Source of the DNA: Gammaproteobacteria bacterium
GTDB taxonomy: Bacteria; Pseudomonadota; Gammaproteobacteria; Berkiellales; Berkiellaceae
Assembly: GCA_016874315.1 (NCBI GenBank)
Contig: VGTX01000043.1
Coordinates: 1-7,868, forward strand
Direction: 5' to 3'
Length of the DNA stretch: 7,868 bases
The translations under genes were made by a program, and so were the position numbers. Position 1 is the stretch's first letter; every line of letters starts with the position of its first letter. Below the pieces are notes generated by a model that was not told where the DNA came from, searched no databases, and saw nothing but the letters and a program-made list of their open reading frames with translations. Positions 7,617 through 7,868 of this stretch are shown piece by piece.

Positions 7617-7622
7617 ATTAAA
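7606..7622. repeat. 17-bp AT palindrome spanning the divergent -10 boxes
   Basis: TTTAATAT-A-ATATTAAA is a perfect inverted repeat with 8-bp arms and one central base. It covers the candidate -10 elements of both divergent promoters, so it could be an operator for a dimeric regulator or simply a melting-prone promoter core. Because it is pure A/T the palindrome is only mildly improbable. Confidence 0.5.
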
Positions 7623-7640
7623 ATCTCTGACGGTGTCTAA
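7612..7640 (-). promoter_or_regulatory. Candidate promoter for the MFS-nhaD-rnhA-dnaQ operon
   Basis: Read on the minus strand, TATTAT (7617-7612, one mismatch to TATAAT) is preceded after 17 nt by TTAGAC (7640-7635), a weak -35. It overlaps the rightward -10 on the other strand, so the two promoters would compete for polymerase. The leader to the MFS start would be about 70 nt. The whole region is AT-rich, so chance matches are easy to find. Confidence 0.25.
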
Positions 7641-7649
7641 TCCAATCAG

Positions 7650-7692
7650 ATTAACGGCTATTGTGAGAAAAATCAATTATTGTGCCGTTAGT
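7650..7692 (+). promoter_or_regulatory. Inverted repeat / leader hairpin upstream of the antiporter
   Basis: ATTAACGGC (7650-7658) pairs with GCCGTTAGT (7684-7692) to form a 9-bp stem with one G-U pair around a 25-nt loop. Inside the loop ATTG (7660-7663) can pair with CAAT (7674-7677), extending the structure through an asymmetric internal loop. It lies in the putative leader of the antiporter gene and no T-run follows, so it is not an intrinsic terminator. It could be an RNA element or a DNA operator. I do not recognise it as a described riboswitch class. Confidence 0.45.
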
Positions 7693-7711
7693 GTTCATTT
7701 GCCCTCACTAG
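7688..7711 (+). promoter_or_regulatory. Alternative hairpin next to the antiporter ribosome-binding site
   Basis: TAGTG (7689-7693) can pair with CACTA (7706-7710), plus one flanking G-U pair, around a 12-nt loop. It shares bases 7688-7692 with the right arm of the larger inverted repeat, so the two structures exclude each other. It ends 12 nt before the AGAGG ribosome-binding site. The stem is short and may be coincidental. Confidence 0.25.
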
Positions 7712-7722
7712 AAAGTAACTAA

Positions 7723-7727
7723 AGAGG
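7723..7727 (+). promoter_or_regulatory. Ribosome-binding site deciding the antiporter start
   Basis: AGAGG ends 9 nt before the ATG at 7737. This favours that start over the out-of-frame ATG at 7729, which is only 1 nt away. Confidence 0.7.
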
Positions 7728-7736
7728 TATGAAGAA

Positions 7737-7868
7737 ATGTTTAATCAAGAAGAAATTGGGACTGTTCTTTTGTTCGTAACTGCAATGGCCAGTTATATTA
7801 ATCATAGATATCTCCAACTCCCCAAATCTATCGGGTTAACTTTCGTTACATTTTTTATATCCTTCTTC
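7737..7868 (+). CDS. Cation:proton antiporter, CPA1/NhaP-like (3' partial)
   Basis: Only the first 44 residues are inside the window. They start MFNQEEIGTVLLFVTAMASY, followed by NHRYLQLPKSIGLTFVT and another hydrophobic run. This is the usual beginning of CPA1-family Na+(K+)/H+ antiporters: a first membrane helix, a short basic turn with N-x-R-x-x-x-LP-x-x-IG, then the second helix. AGAGG at 7723-7727 lies 9 nt before the ATG, a good ribosome-binding site. An ATG at 7729 in another frame is only 1 nt from the same site and gives a 16-residue product, so it was not used. The gene is divergent from the MFS-nhaD operon and has a leader with inverted repeats. Ion specificity and completeness cannot be judged. 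A KefB/CPA2-type protein is the main alternative. Confidence 0.72.
   Translation, partial: MFNQEEIGTVLLFVTAMASYINHRYLQLPKSIGLTFVTFFISFF

Noticed and set aside
7729..7779. 16-residue leader peptide (MKKCLIKKK...) overlapping the antiporter start
   Set aside because: Its ATG is only 1 nt from the AGAGG site, which is too close, and it overlaps the better-placed start. It contains no regulatory codon run.

Overview
The window is an AT-rich, densely packed bacterial chromosome segment. The orthologues (Mfd, RNase HI, DnaQ, a YafS-type methyltransferase, a possible CsiV-like protein, NhaD) point to a gammaproteobacterium. The base composition and the mix of genes would fit a Legionellales/Coxiella-like, possibly host-associated lineage. 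The class is reasonably supported; the order is only a guess.

Layout. Positions 2-2689 (+) hold the 3' three quarters of mfd, the transcription-repair coupling factor; its start lies to the left of the window. Positions 2610-7534 hold six tightly packed genes on the minus strand. In transcription order (right to left) they are an MFS transporter, an NhaD-type Na+/H+ antiporter, rnhA (RNase HI), dnaQ (Pol III epsilon), a secreted CsiV-like protein and a YafS-like class I methyltransferase. Junctions are an ATGA overlap, 29 nt, 1 nt, a 38-nt overlap and an ATGA overlap, so this looks like one operon with translational coupling. Its last gene runs convergently into mfd with an 80-nt coding overlap. 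Positions 7535-7736 are the only real intergenic stretch, a divergent promoter region with an AT-rich palindrome and inverted repeats. From 7737 (+) a second, CPA1/NhaP-like cation/proton antiporter begins and runs off the right edge.

Function. The segment joins genome maintenance (Mfd strand-specific repair, RNase HI R-loop/RNA-DNA hybrid removal, DnaQ proofreading) with ion and solute transport (NhaD, CPA1 antiporter, MFS). The transporters and replication genes probably share transcription by position rather than by pathway.

Most of the window is housekeeping. I did not find a defence system, mobile element, CRISPR array or RNA gene. The points most worth a second look are the structured leader of the right-hand antiporter, an excess of the palindrome CGATCG, the 80-nt convergent overlap at the end of mfd, and the poorly conserved csiV-like gene.
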